Shown here piece after piece: positions 29,740 to 38,422 of a DNA stretch of 64,000 bases. The notes beneath the pieces were generated by a model. It was given only the letters and a program-made list of their open reading frames with translations, was not told the origin of the DNA and did not search any database. The stretch's first letter is position 1. Each line of letters starts with the position of its first letter. Position numbers and translations under genes: made by a program. The stretch covers positions 3,890,879 through 3,954,878 of the forward strand of contig NZ_OY735139.1 in NCBI RefSeq assembly GCF_963457605.1. Reading direction: 5' to 3'. The stretch is from an uncultured Gellertiella sp. GTDB lineage: Bacteria; Pseudomonadota; Alphaproteobacteria; Rhizobiales; Rhizobiaceae.

Positions 29740-30237
29740 TCAGCCCCGGCTGCCCTTGGCAATCGGTTCCTGATAGGTGAAACCCATGTCCCACGGGAAG
29801 TAGATCCAGGTATCCTGGCTGACCTCGGTGACAAACGTATGCACCATCGGCACGCCCTTGGGCTTGGCATAGACGCAGGCGAGATGCGCCCGGGGCAGGA
29901 TGGCGCGGACCTGTTCGGCGGTCTTGCCGGTGTCGGTGAGGTCGTCGATGATCAGTACCCCTTCGCCGCCATTCTCCATCAGCGACGGGGTAACCCCCTT
30001 CAGCACATGCAGTTCGCCCTGCGAATCATAGTCATGGTAAGAGGCGATGCAGACCGTTTCGATCAGCCGGATATTCAGTTCGCGGGAGATGATCGCCGCC
30101 GGCACCAGGCCACCGCGGGTGATGCAGACGATGGCTTTGAACTCCTGACCGAGCCCGGCAAGACGCCAGGCAAGCGCCCGGGCATCGCGGTGGAACTGGT
30201 CCCAGGAAACGGGAAAGGCTTTATCGGGAAGCGACAT
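29740..30237 (-). CDS. gpt: xanthine(-guanine) phosphoribosyltransferase
   Basis: The 165-residue purine-salvage enzyme transfers phosphoribose from PRPP to xanthine or guanine. The PRPP loop [14 protein letters not shown] is at residues 94-107. [26 protein letters not shown] and the Gpt-specific C-terminus [10 protein letters not shown] are present. The start [22 protein letters not shown] matches the family; nine upstream codons are excluded. A hairpin (GAGGGCAGG near 29682, CCTGCCCTC near 29706) lies between it and the convergent flavoprotein gene but lacks a T-run. Confidence 0.94.
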   Translation of the reverse strand: MSLPDKAFPVSWDQFHRDARALAWRLAGLGQEFKAIVCITRGGLVPAAIISRELNIRLIETVCIASYHDYDSQGELHVLKGVTPSLMENGGEGVLIIDDLTDTGKTAEQVRAILPRAHLACVYAKPKGVPMVHTFVTEVSQDTWIYFPWDMGFTYQEPIAKGSRG

Positions 30238-30336
30238 GGAGGACCCCTGAGATCGACATTTCAACAGAAAGATCGCAAATAGCGGATTTCGGCGGCGCTT
30301 GGCAAGAAGGCCGGTGTTGCGCAGGTGAAATCGATT

Positions 30337-31986
30337 TCAAAGCGATGCGTAGAGGAAACGGCTGAGTTCGCGCGCATCGTCGAAAATCATTGTCGATACC
30401 GGCTGGGCCCGGCCGCGCAGCTGAATGTCCTGATGGCGGGTTGCTTCGACCTTGAGGCCGGCCCCTTCGAGAATTTCGGCGGAAATCGCAAGCTGCGCAT
30501 CATGTTCCTTGGCCACGCCCTCAAGCCTGCTGGCGGTGTTGACGGTGTCGCCGACCACGGTCAGTTCCGACGTCTCGCCATAGCCGACCCGACCGATGAT
30601 GGCGGGGCCGCCATGCATGCCCATCGCCACCCGCAATGGTCGCTTCAGCTCGCCCTTGAATGTCTGGTTGAGATCCTCGATCCCTTGCGAAATCCGGACG
30701 GCGGCGGTGATCGCCTTGATCGAGGCGGTGCGGAAGGCGTCATTGAGGCCGAATATGATCAGCGCGCCGTCGCCAATGAACTTGTCGATGACCCCGCCAG
30801 ATTGCTCCACGGCTTCGCCGACCATTTCGAAATAGCGGTTGAGCAGGAACATCGTGTCAAACGGCAGTTTCTCCTCCGACAGGCGGGTGAATTCCCTGAG
30901 ATCGCAGAACAGGATGGCGAGCTGCCGCTCGCGGCCACCGGCATTTTCGCGCGCGGCGCTGGCACGGCTGGCATTCGGCGCGGCCCTCAGTACCGGGGAA
31001 ATCGACAGGTCGCGGTCCGGGCGGAACTGGCAGGCGAGCCGGACATTGGCGGGCGCGCCGATCCGTTCCAGCGTCGCCTTTTCAAGCGCACTCGGCTCCG
31101 GTTGTCCCTCAAGCCCGCCCATCACCTTGACGCGGCAGGTGGAACACCGGCCCCGCCCGCCACAGACCGACAGATGCGGGCGGTTGGACAGGCGGCTGGC
31201 TTCGAGAATGCTGGTGCCGGCCTCCACCGATACGATGCCGCCATCGGGATAGGTGATCCGTACCCGGCCACCTCTCGGCACGAGCCGGATCAGCAACACT
31301 GCCCCCAGCGACAAAGCGAGGAAGGCGTAGATCCAGTTCTGGATCTGCAGCAGCACCAGCGGATCGGTCGGCTGGCTCATGAACCAGGCATTGGTGCGGG
31401 GCAGATTGTTGCTGCGCAACCCCTGGGAATAGCCGAGCAGGGAGAGGACCGGCAGCAGGATCGCCACCGTATACAGCGGCAGCCGTGCGGACTTGTACCA
31501 GTTGCGATTGCGCATCCAGTACCAGAGGCCCAGGCAAAAATGCGTCCAGGCTACCACCAGTGCCACGCTCTGGCGCAGGATCGTCACCCGGCTTTTCGCC
31601 ATATGGGTGAGAACGGCGGGATAGCCCCCATCAAAACCCGACAGGCTGTAGTCGATCCGGGTAAGAACGATATGCACGGCAATCAGAAAGGGCAGGCTGA
31701 GGCCAAGCAGCAGCCGCAACAGTTCGATGGCGGGCATCTTCAGCGTGTGGCGACGATAGAGACTGTCGAGTGCCAGACAGAAATGGGTGAGAATGGCCCC
31801 ATAAAGAAGGATGGTGCCGGGTGCCGAGCGCCACATCCCCTCCATGCCTTCGCGCATGGCTTCCATCGCCTCAAGCGATACCAGCCCCAGCGCGTGATTG
31901 GTGAAATGCCCAAGGATGAACCAGCCCATGATCAGGCCGGAGCCGAATTGCAGATTCTTCCGGAGTTTTGCGAAATCAAACGGCAA
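30337..31986 (-). CDS. cyaC: membrane adenylate cyclase with diheme-type anchor and 2Fe-2S domain (CyaC-like)
   Basis: The 549-residue protein combines a six-helix membrane anchor with intramembrane histidines (His27, His31, His68, His105 and His149 are candidates). A plant-type ferredoxin domain has Cys275, Cys281, Cys284 and Cys319. The class III cyclase domain has metal Asp362 (FCDLREFT) and Asp406 (FIGDGALI). The layout matches Sinorhizobium meliloti CyaC, a diheme-b, Fe-S adenylate cyclase that responds to quinone redox state. The start is TTG with TGAGGATG just upstream, since no ATG precedes the first helix. Confidence 0.88.
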   Translation of the reverse strand: MPFDFAKLRKNLQFGSGLIMGWFILGHFTNHALGLVSLEAMEAMREGMEGMWRSAPGTILLYGAILTHFCLALDSLYRRHTLKMPAIELLRLLLGLSLPFLIAVHIVLTRIDYSLSGFDGGYPAVLTHMAKSRVTILRQSVALVVAWTHFCLGLWYWMRNRNWYKSARLPLYTVAILLPVLSLLGYSQGLRSNNLPRTNAWFMSQPTDPLVLLQIQNWIYAFLALSLGAVLLIRLVPRGGRVRITYPDGGIVSVEAGTSILEASRLSNRPHLSVCGGRGRCSTCRVKVMGGLEGQPEPSALEKATLERIGAPANVRLACQFRPDRDLSISPVLRAAPNASRASAARENAGGRERQLAILFCDLREFTRLSEEKLPFDTMFLLNRYFEMVGEAVEQSGGVIDKFIGDGALIIFGLNDAFRTASIKAITAAVRISQGIEDLNQTFKGELKRPLRVAMGMHGGPAIIGRVGYGETSELTVVGDTVNTASRLEGVAKEHDAQLAISAEILEGAGLKVEATRHQDIQLRGRAQPVSTMIFDDARELSRFLYASL

Positions 31987-32159
31987 TAGACATCCTCAGG
32001 GACACTGGCGAAGCAGGGAGACCTGCTTATTTCCCAGTCCTTGAGTGGTGGCAACACCAATTTGTGTGAACGGACCGTGATGTCGTGAAATCGCCCTGGC
32101 AACCGGCAGGGTGCGGCAGCTTCTTGCGCCGCCGCAACCCTGTTGACCGGGTTCTGGCC

Positions 32160-32999
32160 TCAGCGCGACATCAGCGTCAGGGCCGTCATCGAATCGAGCA
32201 CGGTGCGGGTCACGCCGCCAAACACCAGCTCCCGCAGCCGGCTCTTGCCGAAGGCACCGATCACCAGCAGGTCGATGGAACTCTCGGCCAGCCGGTTTTC
32301 CAGAACGGTACCGGCGGAAAGGCCTTCGCTGGCCACCGAGACCACTTCGGCGCGCACGCCGTGGCGGGCAAGGGTTGCCGCGATTTCGGCTCCGGCCAGT
32401 TCGGGATTTTGCGCGGGCGAATCCTCGGGATCGATGGTGAAGACCTCGACGACAGACGCTTCTTTCAGGAAGGGCATGGCGTCGAACACGGCACGGGTCG
32501 CCTGCCGTGTGCCATTCCAGCCGATCAGCACGCGGCGGACCGGTTTGGCTTGCGTAAACACATAGGGCACCAGCAAGACCGGACGTCCGCTTTCAAACAG
32601 GAACTGTTCGATTTCCGTATCGTCGCTGGCATAGGACGGATCGGACTGGGCGGTGATGATCAGATCGGCGCAATGCAGGGTTTCCGAACTGTTGCCGGAA
32701 CCATAGCCGGACATGGAGACGAAATTGCGCCATTCGCCGGAGATCGCCTCGCGGCGGCAGGTCTCCTCGAAGATCGCCTTCAGTTCTTCGCTCTGCTCGC
32801 GGGCCGCATCCTGCAAGATCTGGATGCCGGCAGGATCGGGCATCGCCATCGGTGCCGACAGCATCGCGACCGAAATCTGCTCGACATGCAGACCGATCAG
32901 ATGGGCCTGGTGATGACGGGCAATATCGATTGCGCAGTTCAGTACATGCGGTGCGTTCCTGGCATTGGTGAGAACGCAGACAATCGTTTTGTAAGCCAT
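32160..32999 (-). CDS. universal stress protein with two Usp domains
   Basis: The 279-residue product has two UspA domains in tandem. The first starts MAYKTIVCVLTNARNAPHVLNCAIDIARHHQAHLIGLHV. The second ends LVIGAFGKSRLRELVFGGVTRTVL, with the G-x2-G-x9-G(S/T)-type nucleotide motif, so the second domain may bind ATP. The start is MAYKTI, after the ggagtcc site; the open frame upstream to 33158 reads through repetitive, unlikely residues. Such proteins support survival under stress, and the precise partner is unknown. Confidence 0.9.
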   Translation of the reverse strand: MAYKTIVCVLTNARNAPHVLNCAIDIARHHQAHLIGLHVEQISVAMLSAPMAMPDPAGIQILQDAAREQSEELKAIFEETCRREAISGEWRNFVSMSGYGSGNSSETLHCADLIITAQSDPSYASDDTEIEQFLFESGRPVLLVPYVFTQAKPVRRVLIGWNGTRQATRAVFDAMPFLKEASVVEVFTIDPEDSPAQNPELAGAEIAATLARHGVRAEVVSVASEGLSAGTVLENRLAESSIDLLVIGAFGKSRLRELVFGGVTRTVLDSMTALTLMSR

Positions 33000-33203
33000 G
33001 GTGGACTCCTCATCATCTCGGGGCTGCAACAGTCCGCCACGCTGGCGGTAGACGTGTAACGCGCAGCGCAGGGTTCGGTTTCCAAACGAAGCGGAACATT
33101 CAGCGCTTTGTTGTCGGGAGCAGCATAGGCCTCGGCTGACCCCGGCCTTTGATTTCAATCAAGGCCGGGCGCTTTTCATGAAAAGGAGGGGGCGGGAGCG
33201 GTT

Positions 33204-33983
33204 TCAGGCGTCCATTACCGGGGCCGGGGCCTGTTTTTCGGCGCGAATGCGGGCAATCATATCCTCGACCGCAGCGGCGGCGGCAATGCAATCGGCCTCG
33301 GACCGGGCGCGTATGACGATTTCCGTCGAGAAACTGCGGCCGTGATATCGGGGATAGGAGCCTATCGCCGTTTCCTTATGGGCGGCCTGCACCGCGCCGA
33401 GCGCGGTGCCGATGTCGCCTTCACCAAACGGACTTGCGACGCTGCGCGAATGCATGGTGGCCCCGCTGCGAAGGGTCGGCACCACCGCTTCCACCATCGC
33501 CACGAACACCTGCGGCACGCCGGCCATCACATGCACATTGCCGACGATGAAGCCGGGTGCCGTCGATACCGGGTTGGGAATATGCCGGGCACCGCGCGGC
33601 ATCCGTGCCATCCGCTGTCGGGCTTCGGTGAATGCGATGCCGCGCCCGGCATACATGTCGCCAAGCAGTTTCAGCGCCGCCGCATCATGTTCGCAGGGCA
33701 GCCCGAAGGCTTTCGAGATCGCATCGGCGGTGATGTCGTCATGGGTCGGGCCGATGCCGCCTGACGTGAACAGATAATCATGGCGACTGCGCAGGGTATT
33801 GACCGCCTCGATGATTGCCTCCTCGTCGTCGGCAACGATGCGGACTTCCTTGAGATCGATGCCGCTTGCCGTGAGAACACTGGCGAGATGGCCGATATTG
33901 CTGTCGCGGGTGCGACCGGAGAGAAGCTCGTCGCCGATGGCGACAATGGCAGCGGTGACGATGGCGGGAGAAGCGGAGGACAT
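33204..33983 (-). CDS. CinA-like molybdopterin-binding-domain protein
   Basis: The 259-residue product has the MoaB/MogA-type domain found at the N-terminus of CinA (VTAAIVAIGDELLSGRTRDSNIGHLA and YLFTSGGIGPTHDDITADAI). It lacks CinA's C-terminal NMN-deamidase domain, like the YfaY/short CinA group. The later region has MAGVPQVFVAMVEAVVPTL. A nucleotide or pterin substrate is likely but not known. GAAGCGGAGGAC precedes the ATG. Confidence 0.85.
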   Translation of the reverse strand: MSSASPAIVTAAIVAIGDELLSGRTRDSNIGHLASVLTASGIDLKEVRIVADDEEAIIEAVNTLRSRHDYLFTSGGIGPTHDDITADAISKAFGLPCEHDAAALKLLGDMYAGRGIAFTEARQRMARMPRGARHIPNPVSTAPGFIVGNVHVMAGVPQVFVAMVEAVVPTLRSGATMHSRSVASPFGEGDIGTALGAVQAAHKETAIGSYPRYHGRSFSTEIVIRARSEADCIAAAAAVEDMIARIRAEKQAPAPVMDA

Positions 33984-34021
33984 GGATGCGGTTTCCTGTG
34001 GACGGATGTCTGGCTGGAAAT

Positions 34022-34126
34022 CTAGAGTTTGTCAGGGAAAAGTGGAATCCGGTTTTCCCGAAAAGACAAACGAAAACAAAGAGAATTAGAGTCTGTCTGG
34101 TTCAATGTGAACCAGACAGACTCTAG
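34022..34126. repeat. R+P composite of the CTAG-bounded repeat family (105 bp, two palindromes)
   Basis: This is the simplest complete copy. An R hairpin (34022-34089) is joined through TTAG to a 41-base P palindrome (34086-34126) that ends in CTAG. Size and two-palindrome form resemble RIME1 elements described in Rhizobium, but I could not align them. It lies between the divergent CinA-like gene and wrbA. The remaining bases 34127-34344 should hold the wrbA promoter. Confidence 0.88.
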
Positions 34127-34344
34127 CGTCAATGCCGGTGTTTGCAATGCACAATCCGGTTCGAGCCCGCTGTCGCTTGCACGGCATGGCGGGTGGCAAG
34201 GCGTCTGGCGCTGAACAGTGCGTCTCAGGTGGAACCCCTTATCCCTCCAGCCGCGCTGCCCTAGATGTGGTGCGAGACCGGTCGCACAGTCCTTTTGCAG
34301 GAGGTGCCGACGGACAGTTTCAGCAACAGGCAAGGAGCCTCATC

Positions 34345-34944
34345 GTGGCAAAAATTCTCGTTCTCTATCATTCGGTCTACGGCCATATCGAAACCATGGC
34401 CCATGCGGTTGCCGAAGGTGCCCGCGCTGCCGGTGCCGAGGTTGACGTCAAGCGTGTTCCCGAAACGGTTCCGGATGATGTGGCGCGCGCCGCGCATTTC
34501 AAGATGGATCAGGCAGCCCCCGTTGCCGCACCGGACGATCTTGCCAATTACGACGCGATCATCTTTGGTGCCGGCACCCGCTTCGGCACGGTGGCCTCGC
34601 AGATGCGCGCCTTCATCGACCAGACCGGCGGCCTCTGGGCCAAGGGTGCGCTGGTCGGCAAGGTCGGCTCGGTCTTCACGTCATCGGCCACCCAGCATGG
34701 TGGTCAGGAAAGCACCATCCTCGGCTTCCTGCCGACGTTGCTCCACCACGGGATGGTTGTTGTCGGCCTGCCCTATGCTTTCCAGGGCCAGATGACCTTG
34801 ACTGAAATCACCGGCGGCTCGCCCTATGGTGCCTCGACCATCACCGGCGGCGACGGCTCGCGCATGCCGTCTGCCAACGAGCTGGACGCGGCCCGCTTCC
34901 AGGGCGAACATGTGGCCAAGGTCACCGCCAAGGTCACCGCCTAA
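34345..34944 (+). CDS. wrbA: NAD(P)H:quinone oxidoreductase, WrbA type
   Basis: The 199-residue flavodoxin-like enzyme reduces quinones by two electrons, protecting against redox cycling. It begins [26 protein letters not shown], holding the FMN phosphate loop. It contains [24 protein letters not shown] and the [18 protein letters not shown] segment specific to WrbA. The start codon is GTG, with CAAGGAGCC eight bases upstream; the longer frame from 34132 runs through a repeat border. Confidence 0.95.
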   Translation: MAKILVLYHSVYGHIETMAHAVAEGARAAGAEVDVKRVPETVPDDVARAAHFKMDQAAPVAAPDDLANYDAIIFGAGTRFGTVASQMRAFIDQTGGLWAKGALVGKVGSVFTSSATQHGGQESTILGFLPTLLHHGMVVVGLPYAFQGQMTLTEITGGSPYGASTITGGDGSRMPSANELDAARFQGEHVAKVTAKVTA

Positions 34945-34969
34945 AACGGACTGTCGAAGGTCCATTTCC

Positions 34970-35004
34970 AGGGCGCGCTCCGGTTTCCGGGGCGCGCCAT
35001 TTTC
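34970..35004 (+). terminator. intrinsic terminator after wrbA
   Basis: The arms GGGCGCGC and GCGCGCC flank a loop containing ccggtttccgg and are followed by attttc. It lies about 25 bases after the wrbA stop. Confidence 0.65.
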
Positions 35005-35100
35005 ATGGGCAGTTGACCGGACGCCAGAAATTCGTCCATTTTAGAACAGTTCAGCGTCTGAAGTCATTTTGACAGTACCGGACGCCATGGGAGAAATTTG

Positions 35101-35733
35101 ATGTCGTTTACACTTTATGCCAGCACCGGATCCGGTTCTGTTGCCTGCGAAGCCGTGCTTGCCCTGTCCGGACTGGACTACACGCGCCAGGATGTGGTGC
35201 TGTTTGCCGATAGCGGGCCGGACCCGGTGCTGATCTCGGTCAATCCGCTCGGCCAGGTGCCGGTGCTGAAACTGCCAAATGGCGATGTCATGACGGAATC
35301 CTCGGCAATTCTGCTCTATCTCGCCGATCTCGTGCCAAAGGCCGGTCTGGCACCGGCAGTCGACAGCCCCTTGCGTCCCCGCTACCTGCGCTGGATGGCC
35401 TTCCTCGCCTCCGCAGTCTACCCGACCTCGCTCAACAAGTTCTATCCGGGCCGCTACACGACCGACCCCGATGGTGGCGAGGCCGTGCGCAGCGCTGCCG
35501 TGGCGCGACTGACCCGGGAATTTGCGGTGCTGGCGACCAATCTCAACAATGGTCCCTTCATTCTGGGCGAAACCATGAGCGCCGTCGACATCTATGCCAC
35601 GATGCTGATGAGCTGGGAGGAAAATCTCGAAGGTTTCCGTGAGGTGTTTCCGGGACTGGGCGTGCTGATCGACCACGTCACCAGTCATCCGGTGATTCGC
35701 CCGATCTGGCAGCGCAATCAGTTGCTGGCGTAA
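35101..35733 (+). CDS. glutathione S-transferase family protein
   Basis: The 210-residue product has the GST two-domain layout. The thioredoxin-like N-terminus starts MSFTLYASTGSGSVACEAVLALSG and has NPLGQVPVLKLPNGDVMTESSAILLYLADL, with the cis-Pro and the E-S glutathione contacts. The helical C-terminal domain contains FILGETMSAVDIYATMLMSWEE. GGGAGAAATTTG precedes the ATG. The specific substrate cannot be predicted. A P-type palindrome abuts its stop codon. Confidence 0.9.
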   Translation: MSFTLYASTGSGSVACEAVLALSGLDYTRQDVVLFADSGPDPVLISVNPLGQVPVLKLPNGDVMTESSAILLYLADLVPKAGLAPAVDSPLRPRYLRWMAFLASAVYPTSLNKFYPGRYTTDPDGGEAVRSAAVARLTREFAVLATNLNNGPFILGETMSAVDIYATMLMSWEENLEGFREVFPGLGVLIDHVTSHPVIRPIWQRNQLLA

Positions 35734-35768
35734 AGTTTGTCCGGTTCAATCAATGTGAACCGGACAGC
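35732..35768. repeat. P-like palindrome at the end of the GST gene
   Basis: AGTTTGTCCGGTTCA and TGTGAACCGGACAG form a hairpin related to the P modules at 27137 and 34086 but without clean CTAG ends. It begins at the last base of the GST stop codon. Confidence 0.7.
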
Positions 35769-35821
35769 ACCCAGAGGCTTGCCCGGATGGGCGATCAGAT
35801 CGTCTGCGGGATATCGAACAG

Positions 35822-35867
35822 TAAAAAACCCGATGCCTTCTCACAGGCATCGGGTTTTCTTTTTTTG
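35822..35867. terminator. bidirectional intrinsic terminator
   Basis: AAACCCGATGCCT and AGGCATCGGGTTT arms are flanked by AAAAAA on the left and a T-run on the right. It can stop transcription of the plus-strand GST gene and of the minus-strand repeat-protein gene. Confidence 0.88.
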
Positions 35868-35888
35868 TCGATCGCGCAGGGGTGCAGC

Positions 35889-37824
35889 TTACTGCGAGCA
35901 ATCCTGGCCATCCGCGCAGCCGTCGGACGAGGGGGCCTCCTCCGCCGGGGCTTCTTCTGCCGGGGCTGGCTCCTCGGCCTGTGGCTCCTCGGCAGGGGCC
36001 GGCTCTTCAGCCTGTGGCTCCTCGGCGGGGGGGGGCTGGCTCCTCGGCCTGTGGCTCCTCGGCAGGGGCCGGCTCTTCAGCCTGCGGCTCCTCGGCAGGG
36101 GCCGGCTCTTCAGCCTGCGGTTCCTCGGCAGGGGCCGGCTCTTCAGCCTGCGGCTCCTCGGCAGGGGCCGGCTCTTCAGCCTGCGGTTCCTCGGCAGGGG
36201 CCGGCTCTTCAGCCTGCGGTTCCTCGGCAGGGGCCGGCTCTTCAGCCTGTGGCTCCTCGGCAGGGGCCGGCTGGTCGGCCTGCGGCTCTTCCGCCGGGGC
36301 CGGCTCTTCAGCCTGTGGCTCCTCGGCAGGGGCCGGTTCGGCCTGCGGCTCCTCGGCAGGGGCCGGCTGGTCTGCCTGCGGTTCCTCGGCGGGTGCCGGT
36401 TCGGCCTGTGGCTCTTCGGCAGGAGCCGGCTGGTCTGCCTGCGGCTCTTCCGCCGGGGCGGGTTGTTCCGCCGGGGCGGGTTGTTCCGCCGGGGCGGGTT
36501 GTTCCGCCGGGGCTGGCTCTTCCGCCGGGGCTGGCTGTTCCGCCGCAGCCGGCTGGTCGGGCTGGGCTTCGGGGGCCGGAGTGCTGGCGTCATCGGCGGC
36601 GGGGGCGGCCTGGGTGTCGGCCACCGGTTCGGCAACTGCGGGCTCTACTGCCGTTGTATCTTCCGGAAGAGTGGCTGCTTCCGCGACAGGGGGTGTTTCG
36701 ATGAAACTGTCGGCCGCAACCTTGTCATCGACCACCTCGACATTGTCCACCGTCGGATTCGGCACGTCCGCCACGCTCCTGACCTCAGCCGCCTGGGTTT
36801 CGATCTGCGTATTGGCCGTATTGATCTGGGTGATTTCCTGCGTGTTGACGATCGTCGTCTGGGTGACGCTTTCATAATGCTCGTAGGAAGACGCGTAACT
36901 ATTTTCAAAACGCTGGTATTCCCGTCCATTCATGCCGAAATCGTAGGAATCGGCGACGACGACGGGTGTGTCGTAATAGGACCAGGAATAGGAATTATAA
37001 TAGCTGGAATATTCGACATAGGAATAACGGACCTCTGCCGAGAAATAGGAATAGGATTCCTGATAATAGACCACGTCGGCGGGATGATAGACGACCACAT
37101 AGTCATAGTAGCCGGAATAGATGCCGAGCGCTTCCGACAACAGGATTGTCGCCAGCCACTGGTTGTTCAGCGAGCGGTTGGCCGCTTCGGCGCGGTCAAG
37201 GCGGCGCTGCATTTCGGCAAATTCGTAGCGCGCACGCGGATCGCTGCCGCGCCGCTTCGAAATCGTTGCCAGCTGCTTGCGCATGCCGCTGATGCGGCGG
37301 GCATTGGCGACAGCCTTTGACTTGCTTGCCCCGGTCTTGCTGCCGGGCGAGCGCTTCAGGTAATCACGCCACAGGCTTTGCAGGGATGAAACGCCAATGG
37401 CCACTTCCTTTGCCCTTATGCCGGAAAGGCGAAAGGCATTGTCGAGGCGCGCGATGGCGGCAGAGGCTTTTGGAAGCGCCGACGCGAGCGCCTTGTTGTT
37501 CTTTGCCGCCGCCGCGGCCTTGACCGCCCTCAAGGCTTTGGAACTGTCAATCAGCGCCTTGACCAGCGGTGCCGAGCGGACGCGCTCCTTGGCCGGTCGT
37601 GCCTTCAGGCGCTGGGAGATCAGCACCAGGGACTGTTCCATCTTGATCATCATCTGCGCGGCCGACAATTTCGCCGGTGTCGCGGCAGCGGCCTCCGACA
37701 GGGGCAGGCCTTCGAAATGGCTCCTGAAGGTCAGCGGTGACAGGGCCAGCGAAGCGCTGAGGGCAACGGACGACAGGAGCCGCAGAATGCGGGGAGGAGC
37801 GCGCACGTAATTTTGTCCTTTCAT
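35889..37824 (-). CDS. secreted Tyr-rich and Pro/Ala/Glu-repeat protein, frame broken at a G9 tract
   Basis: An N-terminal signal-like region (about 10-48) is followed by a basic helical domain (50-220) and a strikingly Tyr-rich segment (about 236-317, for example YYQESYSYFSAEVRYSYVEY). A low-complexity tail repeats PAPAEEPQAEE and variants. As given, the frame ends early at 36007 after a run of nine G (36027-36035). The 1936-base span leaves remainder one on division by three, so one G fewer restores a 644-residue product ending SSDGCADGQDCSQ. It may be a sequencing error or a phase switch. Function is unknown; an envelope or surface protein is likely. Confidence 0.75.
35925..36545. repeat. 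33-bp tandem coding repeat (PAPAEEPQAEE)
   Basis: The 3' third of the gene is a tandem array with a basic period of 33 bases, built around ctcctcggcaggggccgg and cttcagcctg. Shorter 24- and 30-base variants (PAEQPA, EPQADQPA) lie toward the 36.5-kb end. Copies are very similar to each other, so slippage and copy-number change are expected. The G9 tract lies inside one unit. Confidence 0.9.
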
Positions 37825-38113
37825 GTGAGACAATGTTGCAGCGGAGCGGATGACCTGTTCACGAAGCCGGATGCCTGGCTGACATCACGGGTTTTCCTGA
37901 CCATCGCACGCGTTCCGATGTGTCCTATTGCGCGCCACGCTAGCGCAGCCAGGAATTTACCGCAAATTGCTTGTGCCTTTCCCGTCACCCAATTTTGGTT
38001 ATTCTGAATGAATTCAGAGAAATTTGTCCTGGCGCTGTCGTCACGGCACCCTTGTCGGTCACGTTCAGAGCGGTGGCCTCTGACGGTGGCGCCATATCCA
38101 GACTCAAATAATC
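37825..38113. other. intergenic region before tRNA-Leu
   Basis: About 289 bases separate the repeat-protein start and the tRNA 3' end. The part near 37830-37990 should hold the promoter of the minus-strand repeat-protein gene. No open frame with a credible ribosome site and no strong hairpin is visible. A tRNA terminator on the minus strand was not evident. Confidence 0.4.
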
Positions 38114-38199
38114 TGGTGCGGACGACGGGGGTCGAACCCGTAAAGCCATAGGCCGAGGGATTTTAAGTCCCTTGCGTCTACCAGTTTCGCCACGTCCGC
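38114..38199 (-). tRNA. tRNA-Leu (anticodon UAA)
   Basis: Read on the minus strand, the 86 bases start GCGGACGTGGCG and end CGTCCGCACCA. That gives a seven-base acceptor stem (GCGGACG with CGTCCGC), discriminator A and an encoded CCA. The anticodon arm AGGGA-CTTAAAA-TCCCT places TAA at positions 34-36. A long variable arm (class II) and a T-arm GGGTTCGACCCC are present. It reads the UUA leucine codon, which is rare in this GC-rich genome. Confidence 0.96.
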
Positions 38200-38251
38200 A
38201 TGGCTGTCTTTTCGATTGCCGCGCGGGTCACGTCAAGAGGCGTTTTGAGAT

Positions 38252-38262
38252 GGGGGGGGGGG
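38252..38262 (+). repeat. homopolymer of 11 G upstream of a membrane-protein gene
   Basis: Eleven consecutive G residues lie between tRNA-Leu and the gene starting at 38423. Runs this long mutate often by slippage. A second long G-run (nine) is inside the repeat-protein gene about 2.2 kb away. Confidence 0.9.
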
Positions 38263-38422
38263 AAGCACCCGGGAGAAAGACCGAATGTCGCGGCAAGCTG
38301 TCCGGCCCGGCAATCCGCAAGCTCGCTTGCCGCAGGCAGGGGCCGGGATTAATACCAGGGTTCCCATCCGTGATCCTTGGTATAAGGATTGTCGTGCCCG
38401 TCTCTCCAGCCTCAGGCCTCCC

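Noticed and set aside
35935-36540. Regular repeats near 36 kb as a CRISPR or regulatory array
   Set aside because: The 33-base units are contiguous and encode PAPAEEPQAEE-type repeats of a secreted protein. Plus-strand frames here are shadows of them.
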